A program made the position numbers and the translations under genes. From NCBI GenBank assembly GCA_905221605.1, contig CAJNDS010001169.1:682001-746000 (forward strand): DNA of 64,000 bases, written 5' to 3'. Each line of letters starts with the position of its first letter. The stretch's first letter is position 1. This document shows, one piece after another, positions 10,163 to 21,500 of the stretch. Source of the stretch: Symbiodinium natans. Taxonomy: Eukaryota; Sar; Dinophyceae; Suessiales; Symbiodiniaceae. The notes beneath the pieces were generated by a model, which saw only the letters and a program-made list of their open reading frames with translations, did not search any database and was not told the origin of the DNA.

Positions 10163-10846
10163 GTGCCACAGTGGCCTGGGGTTGAAGGTTTTTCGGCCGA
10201 GTATGGAAGGTTTAGGAGTGTTTTGTTTTGGGGTTGAGGGTTTAGAGTTTAGGGGTTTAAGTCGCGTTGCGGACTTATGTCTAGTGGTTGTTGCGTTTGA
10301 GGTTTCGAGCTTTGAGTTCTTGTTGGCCGGCACGCCCCCAAGACTGCCTGAATATCTCAGTCTCCAGCCATCGGCATTCCAATGCATACTCCAACTAGGA
10401 TCCACTCCTGCACAACCCCTTGTCAGCATGAGTAGCCCTCAGGGTCCATGTACCTGTTACCTGTAGAATCTACACTCGCCTCCTAAAGCTTCTATACAAA
10501 AACCAGACCCACGTTGTATACCATAGAGGGTAAATGGACCCTTTGGGAAAGTTTAGGGATTGAGGTTCGGGGCACTCACCCCTCTGACCGTTTTTGGTGC
10601 CTGGCTTCAGACTTTAGGGTTTCAGGGTTTAGTCGGGGAGGTTTGCAACTTTAAGCCCTAAATGGTTCCGGTTTGGGGCTCAGGGCTAGGGGCTAGGTTC
10701 GATTGGGTAGAATCACGTCGGAGTAGATCCCAGCCCTTTGGTGAGATGTAATATAATTCTTGCGCCCGCGCCCCCACCCCGCTTGTATGGGGTACCCGTG
10801 AAGCCTGCGATGATGTGGATCTCCAGGAATCGAGTCACCTCAATCG

Positions 10847-11059
10847 TTGAACTCAATCCGTTTTAGACAAAAGCAATCGCAAAGAGCCCGCAACCAAACA
10901 GGCCTGGCGCGTCTGGAATGCTTGACGCCCCGGAGCTCAGGAATGTTGCTGCCGGTGTTTGGGGGTGTTGCAGTTAAGGGCGTCTTTGAGCATGGTGGTT
11001 CGTCTGCACCTCGCGAATTCATGGTGGGCAGTGAATTGATTTTGCATTCATGTGTTTGA
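10847..11059 (+). CDS. Exon-like open segment
   Basis: The frame includes LARLECLTPRSSGMLLPVFG, then GVAVKGVFEHGGSSAPREFM, and stops at 11059. Possibly a last exon; unrecognised. Confidence 0.35.
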   Translation: MNSIRFRQKQSQRARNQTGLARLECLTPRSSGMLLPVFGGVAVKGVFEHGGSSAPREFMVGSELILHSCV

Positions 11060-14036
11060 CTCAAACAGGTTTGTGAGCGTTTGGAAGAGTTCTGCCTTTC
11101 GATACGAGCTTCCCCTCATGGCTGCTGAATTTCGGATTCCGGTTTAGGGTTCATTTTTAAGAGCCTACACCTCTGCACCTACCTTAAGGCAAAGCAAAAG
11201 GCAAGGGTAAATCCTAAACCCAGTTGGATGATCCTTTCTCCAGCCCCGCGCTTCGTGCAAGCTGAGAAGAGCAACCCGCCCCTTCCGCCCGCTCCCCATC
11301 AACGCTAACCCTATCAGAGCCCGATACAACCCTGCTCGCAACTACAAGGCCTCGACCTTTCTACCTTCCTAACCAGGACCGGCTGAGGGCTCCGTCGATT
11401 TAGGGTTCATAGGGTTCATAGGGTTTAGGTTTGTATAGGGTTTATGTCCTGTTCCTTGCTCAGGACGGATGCGATGTTGGGTTCAGGGTTGGGGCTTATA
11501 GGATTGTAAGGCTTTATGTCGCTGGGATGTAGGGCTGATGGGGCTGAGGCTTCAGAAGGTTCAGGAGAGGGTAAAGGGTTTAGGGTTTAGGGGGTTGAAG
11601 ATGTGAATTTCCATTCATCGGATCGTGGACAGCCTCAACTTCCTGTAGAGCATATGGTTTCCAGTCAGGACGTAGCACAGTTGTTCGGGTTTTGGGTCTG
11701 AATCCCCCCCCAGAACCTGAACCCCAAGCCCTAGACCCCCAACCCTCCACTGGGTACCAATTTGGTACATTGTTCGAACTGCCTTCTTGAATAAGTAGTC
11801 CCGCTAAAACATACTCCACTCATGACCCCAAACAGGAGGCTGCCAAGGCGTGGCTCAACGTTCACGCGCCGGCGCCCGAAGAGGCGCGGGGGGGTTGCAG
11901 GGGGGGGGGGGGTTGTAGAGAGGGTCCTGGGCTTTAGCAGGTTTTGTTAATGGGTTTGCTTAGGGTTTAGGGTTTAGGTTTAAGGGTTTAGGGGTTCTGG
12001 GTTTCGTTTTTCGGTTGGCTCGACTCTTGGCGGGCATTGGGGAGGGGACAGCTATGGTTGAACTTGACATGACGTTGGCTGGACTCAGTGCGTGACAGCG
12101 ACAATGGCATCACCACAGCTCTGGACCGTCCACATGCCAAACTCAGCCTTAACTCAACATGCATGGTTGACTTGCATTGTGATAGGTTTTACGTCTTCGT
12201 GTCTTGGACTGTTTTTGCTTCTTACTCAAGAACCCCAAACAAAGGCTAAACAACCCAGAGCCCTTTCGTCCAGCGCACGCCGGGGAGCCGCACGCCGAAC
12301 AGCCGAAGTGGACCTCGGAGCGAAGATCCCGAGGTGCCCCTTTGGGGTTTTCAGGGGGAGTTTGGAGGTTTAGGGCTTTTCGGGGGTTTGGGGGTTTAGG
12401 GTGTTTTAAGGGGGTTGGGGCGGTTGGGGGTTTAGGGTTCAGGGCTAAGTTATAGGTTTATGGTTTAGGGTCCATCGGTTAGGGATAGGGGGGGGGGGGG
12501 GGGGCGGTTAGTTTGGGACCCATGGGTTTGGGTTAGGGGTTCAAGGGTTCACGAGTCTCGGGGTTCGGAAGGGCTGCTTTTGCCCGTGGTACAATGCGGG
12601 CCAAGACTCGGGGTTGGTGTGCTAGGGTTGAGGACTTGGAACCCCTCAGTCCTTGCGCGGCGCGACCTCGAATGGTCGCAGGGACATCAGGGGGCCAAGG
12701 CTTTAGACTTTGGGGGTCTCAAGCAATTTGGTGGAAGGCTTGGTTGTGTCAGAACATTCTCTGAGCTACCCTATCTATGTTTGCAGCGGGGCTTGTGGGG
12801 CTTTCCTTTATTCCCAGCCCCCCTTCTCTTGGCGATGTACCTGCCACTAAAACCCCCTTATAAATCCGCAGCCATGACCACCACCCAGTCCTAAGTCATT
12901 GAAGCTCAGGGACTTTTGAGCAAATATGAGTGCTACAAGTGATAACTTCCCTTTCACCCCCCTCCCCTTTTTCGGAAACCCGAGGGAATTCTCTTTTCTT
13001 GTTCCTAGAGAATGGATCCTATGGTGTTCTGCAACTTGAAGCGCTCTAGCTTAAGCACTGAGAACCCAGCTGCTTAGAAGCTAGACACTCTTCAACGCTG
13101 TGAAGGAGGGAGCAGATGGGTCTGTGGAAGACAAGGCGGGGCAAGAAGCTGAAGCACCAAGCACAGGAATCAGGATGAGGTAGTGAACAGGCTTCAAGAA
13201 TGTGGGGCTGAGGGTTCAGGCTTCCGAGATGTAGGGCCTCGGGCTCACGGTTGCGTCGGGGCTTCGGGGTGTGAGACGTTTCGTGTCTTGCGTGTGCGCT
13301 ATGCAGGCGGCAGAGCCGGATGAGGCAGACTCCGAAGTACCTCCGCAAGCAACCGCTTCGGAGGCGCAGGGGAAGGCTTTGGGGTCTGTGGTTTCTGAGC
13401 CGTCTCGCTGTCTTCCGAGTGCTTTTGAAACCTGACGGCTGTCAGATTCCCAGATCCTGAACTGCAGCTGCGTTGCCGCATGGACGTGCCTCTATGGTGC
13501 GGCTGCCATGCATGCAACTACCCGAAAGCCGTAAGCTCACTTTGCCTACCAAAACTGCCTATAACTCCAAACCGTGAACCCTGATTAACCCTGAACCCTA
13601 TAAGCCAGTGAAGGACTTGGCGGACGGGCCTGCGGCAGACAAGGCGGGGCACGAAGTTGAGACCCCTAAGTACAGGCACCAGTATGGTACGTGTGGCAAT
13701 GGAGGTATGGAGTTTCTGCTTAAACATGCTTCAAGATGTTCAGGGAGTTTCGTCTGAGATGTCTGGGATCTAGCCGAATCTTAAGGGCCATTTAGGGAGC
13801 AGGGTGCAAGAGTTGTGGGTTTTGGCGATGTAGGATGTGAGGATATGTGAGGCATGTGGCATTTCACTGATACAGCAACAGCAGCAGGGTGAAATGCTCT
13901 TAGGCTTAAAGTTGCCGAAGCCCTGTCAAGCCTAAGACCGCAAGGACTCTTATCGGGTGCTTGGATTCGAAACACCTGCTGCATAAGGTTCTGGGGCTAA
14001 AGAACATGCTGTATGAGGTTGGGGGGGAATATTGGG
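11060..14036. other. No confident gene
   Basis: GC-rich host DNA with degenerate TTTAGGG (11395-11440, 11575-11590, 11955-12000, 12370-12475), poly-G at 12488-12505, and weak ORFs (12580-12894 is the longest). A CCTTTTTCGGAAACCCG string at 12967-12983 matches the end of the second short inverted-repeat family. Confidence 0.5.
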
Positions 14037-14038
14037 AA

Positions 14039-14203
14039 CCCCTAAACCCTAAACCCTAAACCCTAAACCCTAAACCCTAAACCCTAGACCCTAAACCCTA
14101 AACCCTAGACCCTAAACCCTAAACCCTAAACCCTAAACCCTACACCCTAAACCCTAAACCCTAAACCCTAAACCCTAAACCCTAAACCCTAAACCCTAAA
14201 CCT
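14039..14203 (-). repeat. CCCTAAA tract
   Basis: About 23 units, a few CCCTAGA and CCCTACA variants. Confidence 0.92.
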
Positions 14204-14285
14204 GCCACAGGAGCTCGGTGAGGGGCCACCAGAAGCAGAAGGCGGAGCTGGAGCTGAGGCGACGTGTCCTGCCATCACCAACGGG

Positions 14286-14349
14286 CTTAGGGTTTAGGGT
14301 TTAGGGCTTAGGGTTTAGGGTTTAGGGTTGAGGGTTTAGGGTTTAGGGT
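14286..14349 (+). repeat. TTTAGGG tract
   Basis: About nine units, in opposite orientation to 14039-14203. The 80 bp between them (ELGEGPPEAEGGAGAEA frame) is exon-like. Confidence 0.9.
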
Positions 14350-14365
14350 GTTGGTTTTGGGGTGA

Positions 14366-14632
14366 ACCGTGTGGGAAGAAGTACAATCCTTCGCAGGCGA
14401 CATCACCGTCTTCAGCCGAGGCCAGAGTGTGAAACTCCACCCTCAATCCTGGACCCTACCTGAAACTCCAAGTACTCCTGAAGAGGAGGGTACCAAAATT
14501 ATTAGAGGCATTTCAGATAGTTTTGGCGGCGGGACTTACTTGCTGGCGCCTAGGGAAGCCGGAACGAAACCCTCAACCCTTGGTGTCCGCTCGCATCTCT
14601 GTGATGCATGGTCGGTGTCAGGCACCAGGTGA
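14366..14632 (+). CDS. Exon-like segment, 88 codons
   Basis: The frame reads VWEEVQSFAGDITVFSRGQS, then VKLHPQSWTLPETPSTPEEE and GTKIIRGISDSFGGGTYLLA, stopping at 14632. The long open frame has natural composition; no domain recognised. Confidence 0.5.
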   Translation, partial: TVWEEVQSFAGDITVFSRGQSVKLHPQSWTLPETPSTPEEEGTKIIRGISDSFGGGTYLLAPREAGTKPSTLGVRSHLCDAWSVSGTR

Positions 14633-15009
14633 GGCTGCGGCTGCTCCTGCGGCAGAGGCCGTGCCCATGATGCCGATTAAACGGTTCAGTTACTTCACTA
14701 CATTAGGGACTTCTTGTGGATACCTTAAACTATTGCATTGGGTACCCCAAAAAGGAGTCCAATGTCGTGAACCCACTACAAGGTTTAGGATGCGGTTCTG
14801 CGGGGCTTCTGGGGCATATTAATTTGGTTCTGCCCACACACAGAGACCGTCTCCTTAAGAGCTGCCTATAGTATTGCAAGTGTCGTAGGGCCGTATCATT
14901 TACAATTCAGACGCCCCTGTACGCGGGTTTTCTATTTATAGATGAATAGCCTACCAGGAAGGAGGCTTTGGGCTTTTAGCTACCGCTCATGGAGTGTGTG
15001 CGCCTGCAG

Positions 15010-15102
15010 GGAGACCCCACCGCCAGCGCAGATGCCGGTGCTGCCAGCGATTCCGCTTCAAAGTCTGGAGAGGCGTTGCCTGTGGCGTCGGGCTACAACC
15101 AG
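15010..15102 (+). CDS. Exon-like segment, acidic Ala/Ser/Asp-rich, phase 0-0
   Basis: CTGCAG acceptor and CAACCAG|GTATAA donor. 31 codons: GDPTASADAGAASDSASKSG, then EALPVASGYNQ. It resembles segments at 15238, 18007 and 18476 in composition. Confidence 0.45.
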
Positions 15103-15237
15103 GTATAACTAACGCTACCTACTCGAACGCCGGTTGTATCTGCCCATGCACTCCAAGCATTTCCATTGCAACAAACTCGACAAACAAGCTCTGTCAGAAT
15201 AAAGCTGTCTAGCGGCTAGCGATCTTGCATGTGGCAG

Positions 15238-15323
15238 CTGAGCCAGGGCGCTGGATCTGGGTCTGCGGAAGCTCCGAACCCCACCGAGGCTGAGCTAACG
15301 ACTGCAGAGGCTGGGCCGGAGTT
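15238..15323 (+). CDS. Exon-like segment, acidic low complexity
   Basis: After GTGGCAG the frame reads LSQGAGSGSAEAPNPTEAEL, then TTAEAGPEFG. Confidence 0.35.
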
Positions 15324-15366
15324 CGGGGTTTAGGGTATTCCGCAGCCACAGTCAGAGAGTGCAGCG

Positions 15367-15425
15367 AGCGGGGGAGAGGGAGAGAGAGAGAGAGAGACAG
15401 GGACACGGAGAGAGAGAGGGAGAGA
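15367..15425. repeat. GA-rich microsatellite
   Basis: Mostly (GA)n with interruptions, about 450 bp upstream of the GIMAP-Hint start. Confidence 0.8.
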
Positions 15426-15611
15426 CGAGCAACCCGTCAGTTGTCAACCCCCAAGTGGTTCGTTCGTTGATATTTTATTGTAAGCCTTCCCGGTGCTGAA
15501 TGTATGAGGCCAAGCTTGTGACGTCACGCTCCCCAGACTTGTCAACAACATTTGGGGCGAGAAACACGGCCAAGTCTGATGAGAACATCCCGTGGTTCTT
15601 CTTGTTAGTGT

Positions 15612-15760
15612 TTGTCTTCAGCTCTCTTGCTTTCTTTCTTTCTTTGTTTCTTTATTTCTTTCTTTCATTCGTTCCTTCCTTCCTTCTTTCTTTCCTTCTT
15701 TCTTTCTCCCTTTCTCTCTCTCTCTCTCTCTTTCCTGCACTCTCTAGCTCTCTCTCGATC
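15612..15760. repeat. Polypyrimidine (CTTT)n/(CT)n tract
   Basis: Almost pure C/T on the plus strand for about 150 bp, ending 120 bp before the GIMAP-Hint ATG. It could form triplex DNA or serve as the pyrimidine tract of the trans-splicing acceptor. ORFs read through it are repeat artefacts. Confidence 0.85.
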
Positions 15761-15883
15761 AGTCGGACAGGCAATTACTCGTAGATACAGCAAGTCAGTC
15801 GTGAAGATTCATGTCCGACAACCAGCAAGTGTTAGGCTCAGTGACACGTGAGTTTCAACGGATTTGATTTGCGCAGCCCCGCC

Positions 15884-17573
15884 ATGTTGGCAATCTTGAC
15901 GTTGCTTCTCACATGTGCTGCACAGACGCATGTGCACGCCAAGCATTTGTTGTTGATTGGTGAGACCGGCGCAGGGAAAAGCACCTTCGGGAACCTCATG
16001 TTGGGCAGAAATGCGTTCAAAGTAGGCCATGACCTGGAATCCTGCACCACCCGAAGCCGGACAGAGATTGGAAATCTTTTCGGAGGTGAGTTGGAGGTGG
16101 AGGTCACAGACACCGGTGGCCTGGGCGATTCTGAGGGTCGGGACGAGACGTTTGTGAAGCAAGTGGCTGACCATGTGAGGTCGCGGCAAGGCTTTGACGG
16201 GATCCTCTATGTGCACAATGCCTGCGTGCCACGGATCACAAAAGGAGCACAGAATTCCATGCTGGAGATGTTGCATACATTGGCTGACGATGCCAATCGT
16301 GCAAAGCTTTGGCGACACTTCGGGATTGTGCTGACACAATGTGCAATGTACTATCCTTTGTACACAAGCCAACTTCCGCAAGAATTGCGGAAACGATTTG
16401 AAGAGTTGGACTTTGACATTCCCATCTTTTGGTTTGTCCAGGACGACAGCATATTAGGGACAGTTATCAATGCTATGCACAGCATGAGGGGCACAGACCT
16501 TCAAAGCCGAATACGTTCTTGGGTGAGGAGCCTGCCGGCCCGCTTCAGAATGCCAAGCGAGACCAAGAGAGAGGAGTTGAAGCGCAAGTTTGAGGAGAAT
16601 CGGGCGCAAGAGAAGCAGCGTATGCAGGAGCTTGAGAACCAAAAGCAACAGCTTGAATCACAGAAGCAGCGTATGCAGGAGCTTGAGAACAGAAATCGAC
16701 AGCTTGAATCACAGACGAATCGCGGCTATGGTCGTGATGGTGGCGGCTATGGTGGCGGCTATGGTGGTGGCTATGGCGGTGGCGGTGGCTACTACAGTGG
16801 TGGTCCAAGCAGATACTCGGCAAGTGGCGGCTGCTTCGCAAAGTCATCCTTGGTCAATGTCCAAGCCAAAGGTGCCTTGGCGGGGGCTCGAACAATTTGT
16901 TCTTTGAAGCTGATGTGGTAGTGCTTGGTTTGCGTTCTTACTTTGACCACTGGGATCTTGCATACTTGCAACTTCCAGAAGAACATGCTCTTTTCCTCTG
17001 GCATTGGAGCGGTTTGTAGGTCATTCCTCTGGTTAGCTTGCTTGGTAGCTAAGCCACCAAGGCAGCATCCCTTTGGACGAGGTCAAGGTCGGAGACAAGC
17101 TTCAAACTGTGGGCCCGGCGGGATATGTGGAGGTCGTGGCATGGATGCACCATGACTTGCAGGTCATTGGCGATGCAATGGAGATCCACACACCCGTGGG
17201 CACCTTGAGGCTCACACCTGACCACTTGGTATTTGTGGAGTCGGAGAATGGCGACCCAGTTGCGGTTCCAGCCCGCCAGGTTACCGTTGGCCGCCGCATC
17301 ATCGCAGCCGATGGGAGGGCCAACGTGAGTGCCGTGGTCAAAACAAAGATGCGCGGGTATATGTTGCCTTTGACCACATCCGGTGACTTGTTGGTGGATG
17401 GAATGCTGGCGTCTTGCTATGGCGAAGTCGGTGCATTGTCCCACAACATTATCAATGCACTCATGGCTCCTGTGCGATCTCCAACCCTGCCAGCTTGGCT
17501 CCGACCGCAGACAGATGAAGCATGGAGCAAATATGCCACTCTCCTCAAGAATGTAGTTTGGCTCCTGTGGTGA
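15884..17573 (+). CDS. AIG1/GIMAP GTPase fused to a Hedgehog-type Hint domain (two exons)
   Basis: Exon 1 is 15884-16871 and exon 2 17062-17573; the joined length is exactly 1,500 nt, giving 499 aa. Residues 1-19 look like a signal peptide (MLAILTLLLTCAAQTHVHA). P-loop GETGAGKST is at 26-34 and DTGGLGDS (about 78-85) is switch II; G4 is degenerate (LTQC). Two copies of RMQELEN-x3-QLESQ form a coiled coil, followed by a YGGG-rich linker. Cys317 in SGGCFAKSSLV starts a Hint domain: PLDEVKVGDKLQT, LTPDHLVFV and VDGMLASCYGEV match Hedgehog Hog landmarks (G-C-F start, T-x-x-H, ASCY). Known: Hint domains cut at the G-C bond and can attach a ligand or sterol. Inferred: the GTPase part is released or lipidated after secretion. 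Start at ATG 15884; a GTG upstream is not used. The G4 loss makes GTP specificity uncertain. Confidence 0.82.
16872..17061 (+). other. Intron in the GIMAP-Hint gene
   Basis: 190 bp. The donor is AAAG|GTGCC and the acceptor CCAAG|GCAGC. Removal restores a continuous Hint reading (QAKG then SIPLDEVKVGD) and a 1,500 nt ORF. Both edges carry the same AAGG string, as often seen in dinoflagellate introns. Exon 1 without splicing runs into a stop at 16921. Confidence 0.75.
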
Positions 17574-18006
17574 GAGGTGGGCGGAAATTTGAAGGTTCGG
17601 CCGATTTGCTGCCCTCTTTTCCTCACTTCGGCGACCGCAGATGTCGACGAAGCGGTGCAGCGCATTTATCAAGCTACAACAGATTAGCACTCATTAGCAG
17701 CTTGGAACCCAAGCTTTGATGAATCCCTTATGCCTGTCTCTTTGAAACCAAGATGGGTGTCATCCTGCAGGCAGTTGCTGAATCCTCATCCCTAGACTGT
17801 ACACCTTGAACCGCTGGCCTGCTAGGCAAAGAAGCTGCAGCATTCGAAGGACGAGGAGGAGAGACCCCATCCATAACCCCCCCTCCCCCACCCAAAGTAT
17901 GCTTCAATAAGATCCTAGTGGTTCCTTGTTGGGCATATGTAGGAATGTAGGGTGCCTTGAAGGGTATTGGGGGGGTCCTGGAATTGCGACGATTGGCATA
18001 CTGCAG

Positions 18007-18090
18007 CGAGCCAGGACGGTGCCGATCCTCCAGCCGAATCTGTCCAACCAGCCACAGCTCCAGCAGAGGCGCGGGACCCGAGAGACCCTA
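18007..18090 (+). CDS. Exon-like segment, acidic Pro/Ala-rich
   Basis: After CTGCAG the frame reads SQDGADPPAESVQPATAPAE, then ARDPRDPTEP. It may belong with 15010 and 18476, in which case the GIMAP-Hint gene would lie within their intron; unproven. Confidence 0.35.
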
Positions 18091-18475
18091 CCGAGCCCGA
18101 AATCCTAACCTAACCCTTGAACTACACTAAACTCTACACCCACGGAACCCTGCAAAAACGCAAGTGCATGGCACAAGCCTCAACCCCTTCTTGTAGTGTC
18201 AAACCCTACCTGGTTTGTAGCTTATTACTTCGAGGTGACCTACAAAAAGGTAGGCTTTGTGTCCCCAGCAGGGGAGCTCCAGACGGGTACCATACAGTAG
18301 TATCCCCCCAACAGTTTCTAATCCTTCTTATGGGACCTCCCCCAAACAAACAACATATATACAAAACAAATAGCAAAAATGACAATAATAATACTAGCAA
18401 TCATAATCATAAAAATGTAATAGTATAGAGTTGTGATGTTCTTCAGTGGTGTTCACAGTTTAGCTTGTTTTCCAG

Positions 18476-18574
18476 CGTCTGGCCTCTGACTGCCGAGGGC
18501 GCTGCGGAACAGACGCTGGCAGAGCATGCTGGCACTGCGACGGCGGACAGTGACGAAACGCCTGAAGAGGCGGG
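18476..18574 (+). CDS. Exon-like segment, acidic Ala/Thr/Glu-rich
   Basis: TTCCAG acceptor and CGGG|GTGAGA donor, 99 nt. The frame includes TAEGAAEQTLAEHAGTATAD, then SDETPEEAG. Confidence 0.45.
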
Positions 18575-21500
18575 GTGAGATTTCCCAAGCCCTGAAGCCC
18601 CTTAGACCCCAATCCGTCTTCACTGTTAGCACGAAAGGAGCGGGCTGCTGTCGCTGCTGATGATCGCTGACCGGGCGACAAGTGCCTCTCGCCAGATTCG
18701 GGGGCAGGGGAGGGGATCCAGACTGTGAGCCCATAAGCCCACACCGAAACTTGAGCCTACTAAAGAGTATTATGCGAACCCCTTTTGGAACAGCGAGCGA
18801 GGTCAGCCAAGAACTCCTTGCCCTGTGAGATCCGTTCCAGGTTTGCTAGTATTGCTTTGTAGAGTGGGCCTTCATGATTTGGACTGCCCAGGCCAATGCC
18901 AACTGGCCGATGGCGCTGAAATGAGGCGCGGGCCGTCCTTAAATCGCGTGCGCCCCCGAGAGGAGCATCGATCGCTTGAGGTCCAAAAGAAGGCTCTCTT
19001 AGCTTGATGGCTGGAACCCCAAACCCCAAACCCGAAACCCCAAAACCCGAAACCCGAAACCCCAAACACCATACCCTAAGCCCCAAACCCCAAACCCTAA
19101 ACCCCACACCCTACACCCCTAAGCCCAGGGATGGGGGTGGCAAGATGTCACACACTGAAAGCCGACTCTGGTCTCAGGGTTTGGGTTGTCTGGGGTTAGG
19201 GTGTGTAGGGTGCAGGGTAAGGGTTCTAACGTTCTACCCTTTAAGCTTAGAGTTTGGGCTGTTTGGGGCATTCAAATCCTTCTGTTTTGCTTTGGCTTGG
19301 GGCGTTGCTTCTGAAACAGCCGCCTTCCTATACAAGCTACTTCCAAGTAGCTGCTCACGGTGCTTGTCCCTAATACCTTCAAAATTTCGAGTAGCATCCC
19401 CGTATTGTCCGTATTGCGATTTATACAATCTGCCGAACATGCACTTTCCCATCGAATGGGCCCCTAGAATCGAACGTCCCAACATACATGGCCCGCAGGC
19501 CCTTAAGCTCTTTAAAGCCCTGTGTGGATAGAGAGGCATTGCGGCTTCCAGGCTCAAGCTTACGAACATGAAGCTCCAACCATCTCCAACCCCTACCACT
19601 CACCCCCCAACGCCCTGCCAAAACCCCTCAAAGTGCCCATAACAGTAGCCTCTACCATCGAAACAACGTCGCCTATGAACCCTGAACCTCAATAGGAGGC
19701 CTCCCGAGCCTTCAACGCGCTGAACCTTCCAAGATTTTGAAGCTCACCCGACACGCCACATCCTTCTTCAGACCGAGCCCTACACCCGAAGCCTCGTACG
19801 TCCTGCACCTTAGAACCTGAGCCCTCAACACCCCAACTGGGTTTACCAATTCTGAAGCACCACTAACTTCCGTTGTTGCCTCAGTTTTCGAACCCTGGTT
19901 ATGAAATAGGTAACTTGCGTGGGATGGTTGAAGGCGAAGGCATGCCCAGCTAGCCCAGAACCCTAAATTACTAAACCCTCAGCCCGCTTTCTTGGGTTTG
20001 GGCGCCTCAAGTTGCTGCTCTTCGCTTTGGGGGGGGGCCGGATGGCTCCTTGTGCCCATGGCTTCTCTGCGAGTCTGGGCCGATGGCTGCCAGCCCGGGG
20101 CCAACGGCCTCAGTTCCGCAGCTTGTGTGGATTTTGACCATGTTTGTGCCTCAGTCAGAACCCTACACCCTAAATCCCGAGGCTCTTAAACCTAACCTTC
20201 AAGCAGCTGTGTCTGAAGCCCAAGCCTTTGAGACGAAGGAACTGCGCTAACCGATGCCCAAACACCAGGATCTCCCAACCGCTTCCACCAACCGTGCAAA
20301 CCCAGCCTTGGAATAAATTCAACCTTAAGCCCGAACCAACCTAGGGTTTAGGGTTTCGGGGTTCAGGGTTTGGGTTTGGGGCTTCAGGGTTTAGGGTTTA
20401 GGGTTCTGGGTTTAGGGTTTCGGGGCTCAGGGTTTAGGGTTTTGGGGGGTTTCTGGTTTGGGTACACTCCCAACCCTATACCCGAAACCCTAGAGCACCG
20501 TTTCGGCCCAGGCCCCGGCTGGCTCAGTGGCCATTGCTAGAGCCCGAGCTGCCAGGGGTTTGGGGTTTTGGGGTTTTGGGGTCGGGGGTTTAGGGTTCAC
20601 TTGGGGTTCAAGGGGTTTTCGGGTTCAAGGAGTTTGGGGTCCAAGTGCTTAGGGTTCAAGGGGTTTAGGATCAGGATTTAGGGTTTCAGCAGGTTGGATT
20701 TAAGGCTTGGGATTGTGGATATTGTTTGGGGTTCGGTATCTCGAGGAACGCTTGGTTTCAGGGATGTCAGGAATCACATGTCACGTCGGTTTGTAGGGCC
20801 CTCATCCCTCAACCCTAAACCGTCGACTCCGAACCCTTAAGCCGCTTAGAGGTTAGGATTTTGGGTTTTTTTTTGTAAGTTCGCAGGGCCGGCCAATATG
20901 GGGGTGCATCCCTGTCCATGGTGTTGCTTATGTTATGTCTCGAGCCATCAGCTGCAACCAAGACTCAGGAAGTCTCAACAGGGACACTGGATCTGTCTCT
21001 GGTTGAGGGCCTGCAGAGAGCTTGAGGATTTTGCTAGAGTCTAAGGTAAGTAAGGGTTGAGTTGAGTGGGTTAGATTTGGGAAAGGAGGAACTCTTCCGA
21101 TGCCACAACCCTCGAGATTTAGGCCACAAGGGCAGGGGGGCGACCCTATATTAGCCCCCATAAAAGATGCGTTCTGCTCGGAACCCCCCCCCCCCCCCCA
21201 ACCCCCCCCCCCCCAAAAAAAAAAAGGAGCACCGTTTTCGAAGTACAGAACAGCTCCTACTCCGAAACCATATACTCTGGACATCACCGAAGAATGCAAT
21301 CGCGGTCTTCGATTCCTTTGAGTCGGCCGGGGTCCCTTGTAAACTTAAAGTTTGGGTTCAGGACTTTCCTATTCTGCAAGTGGGAGGAAATGGCAGGAAG
21401 GATCCGTTGATCTAAGGGAGGTTTCGGATTTAGGCTGCCGGTCACCTGAAGACCTTAAACCTGAAGCCCCAATCTCTCAACCTAACCTCACGTCATTCTC

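Noticed and set aside
15600-15784. Phe/Ser/Leu-rich ORFs resembling a membrane protein
   Set aside because: They are translations of the CTTT/CT microsatellite.
17049-17690. 213-aa minus-strand frame over the Hint exon
   Set aside because: The plus frame carries conserved Hint landmarks and joins exon 1 in phase; the minus frame shows none.
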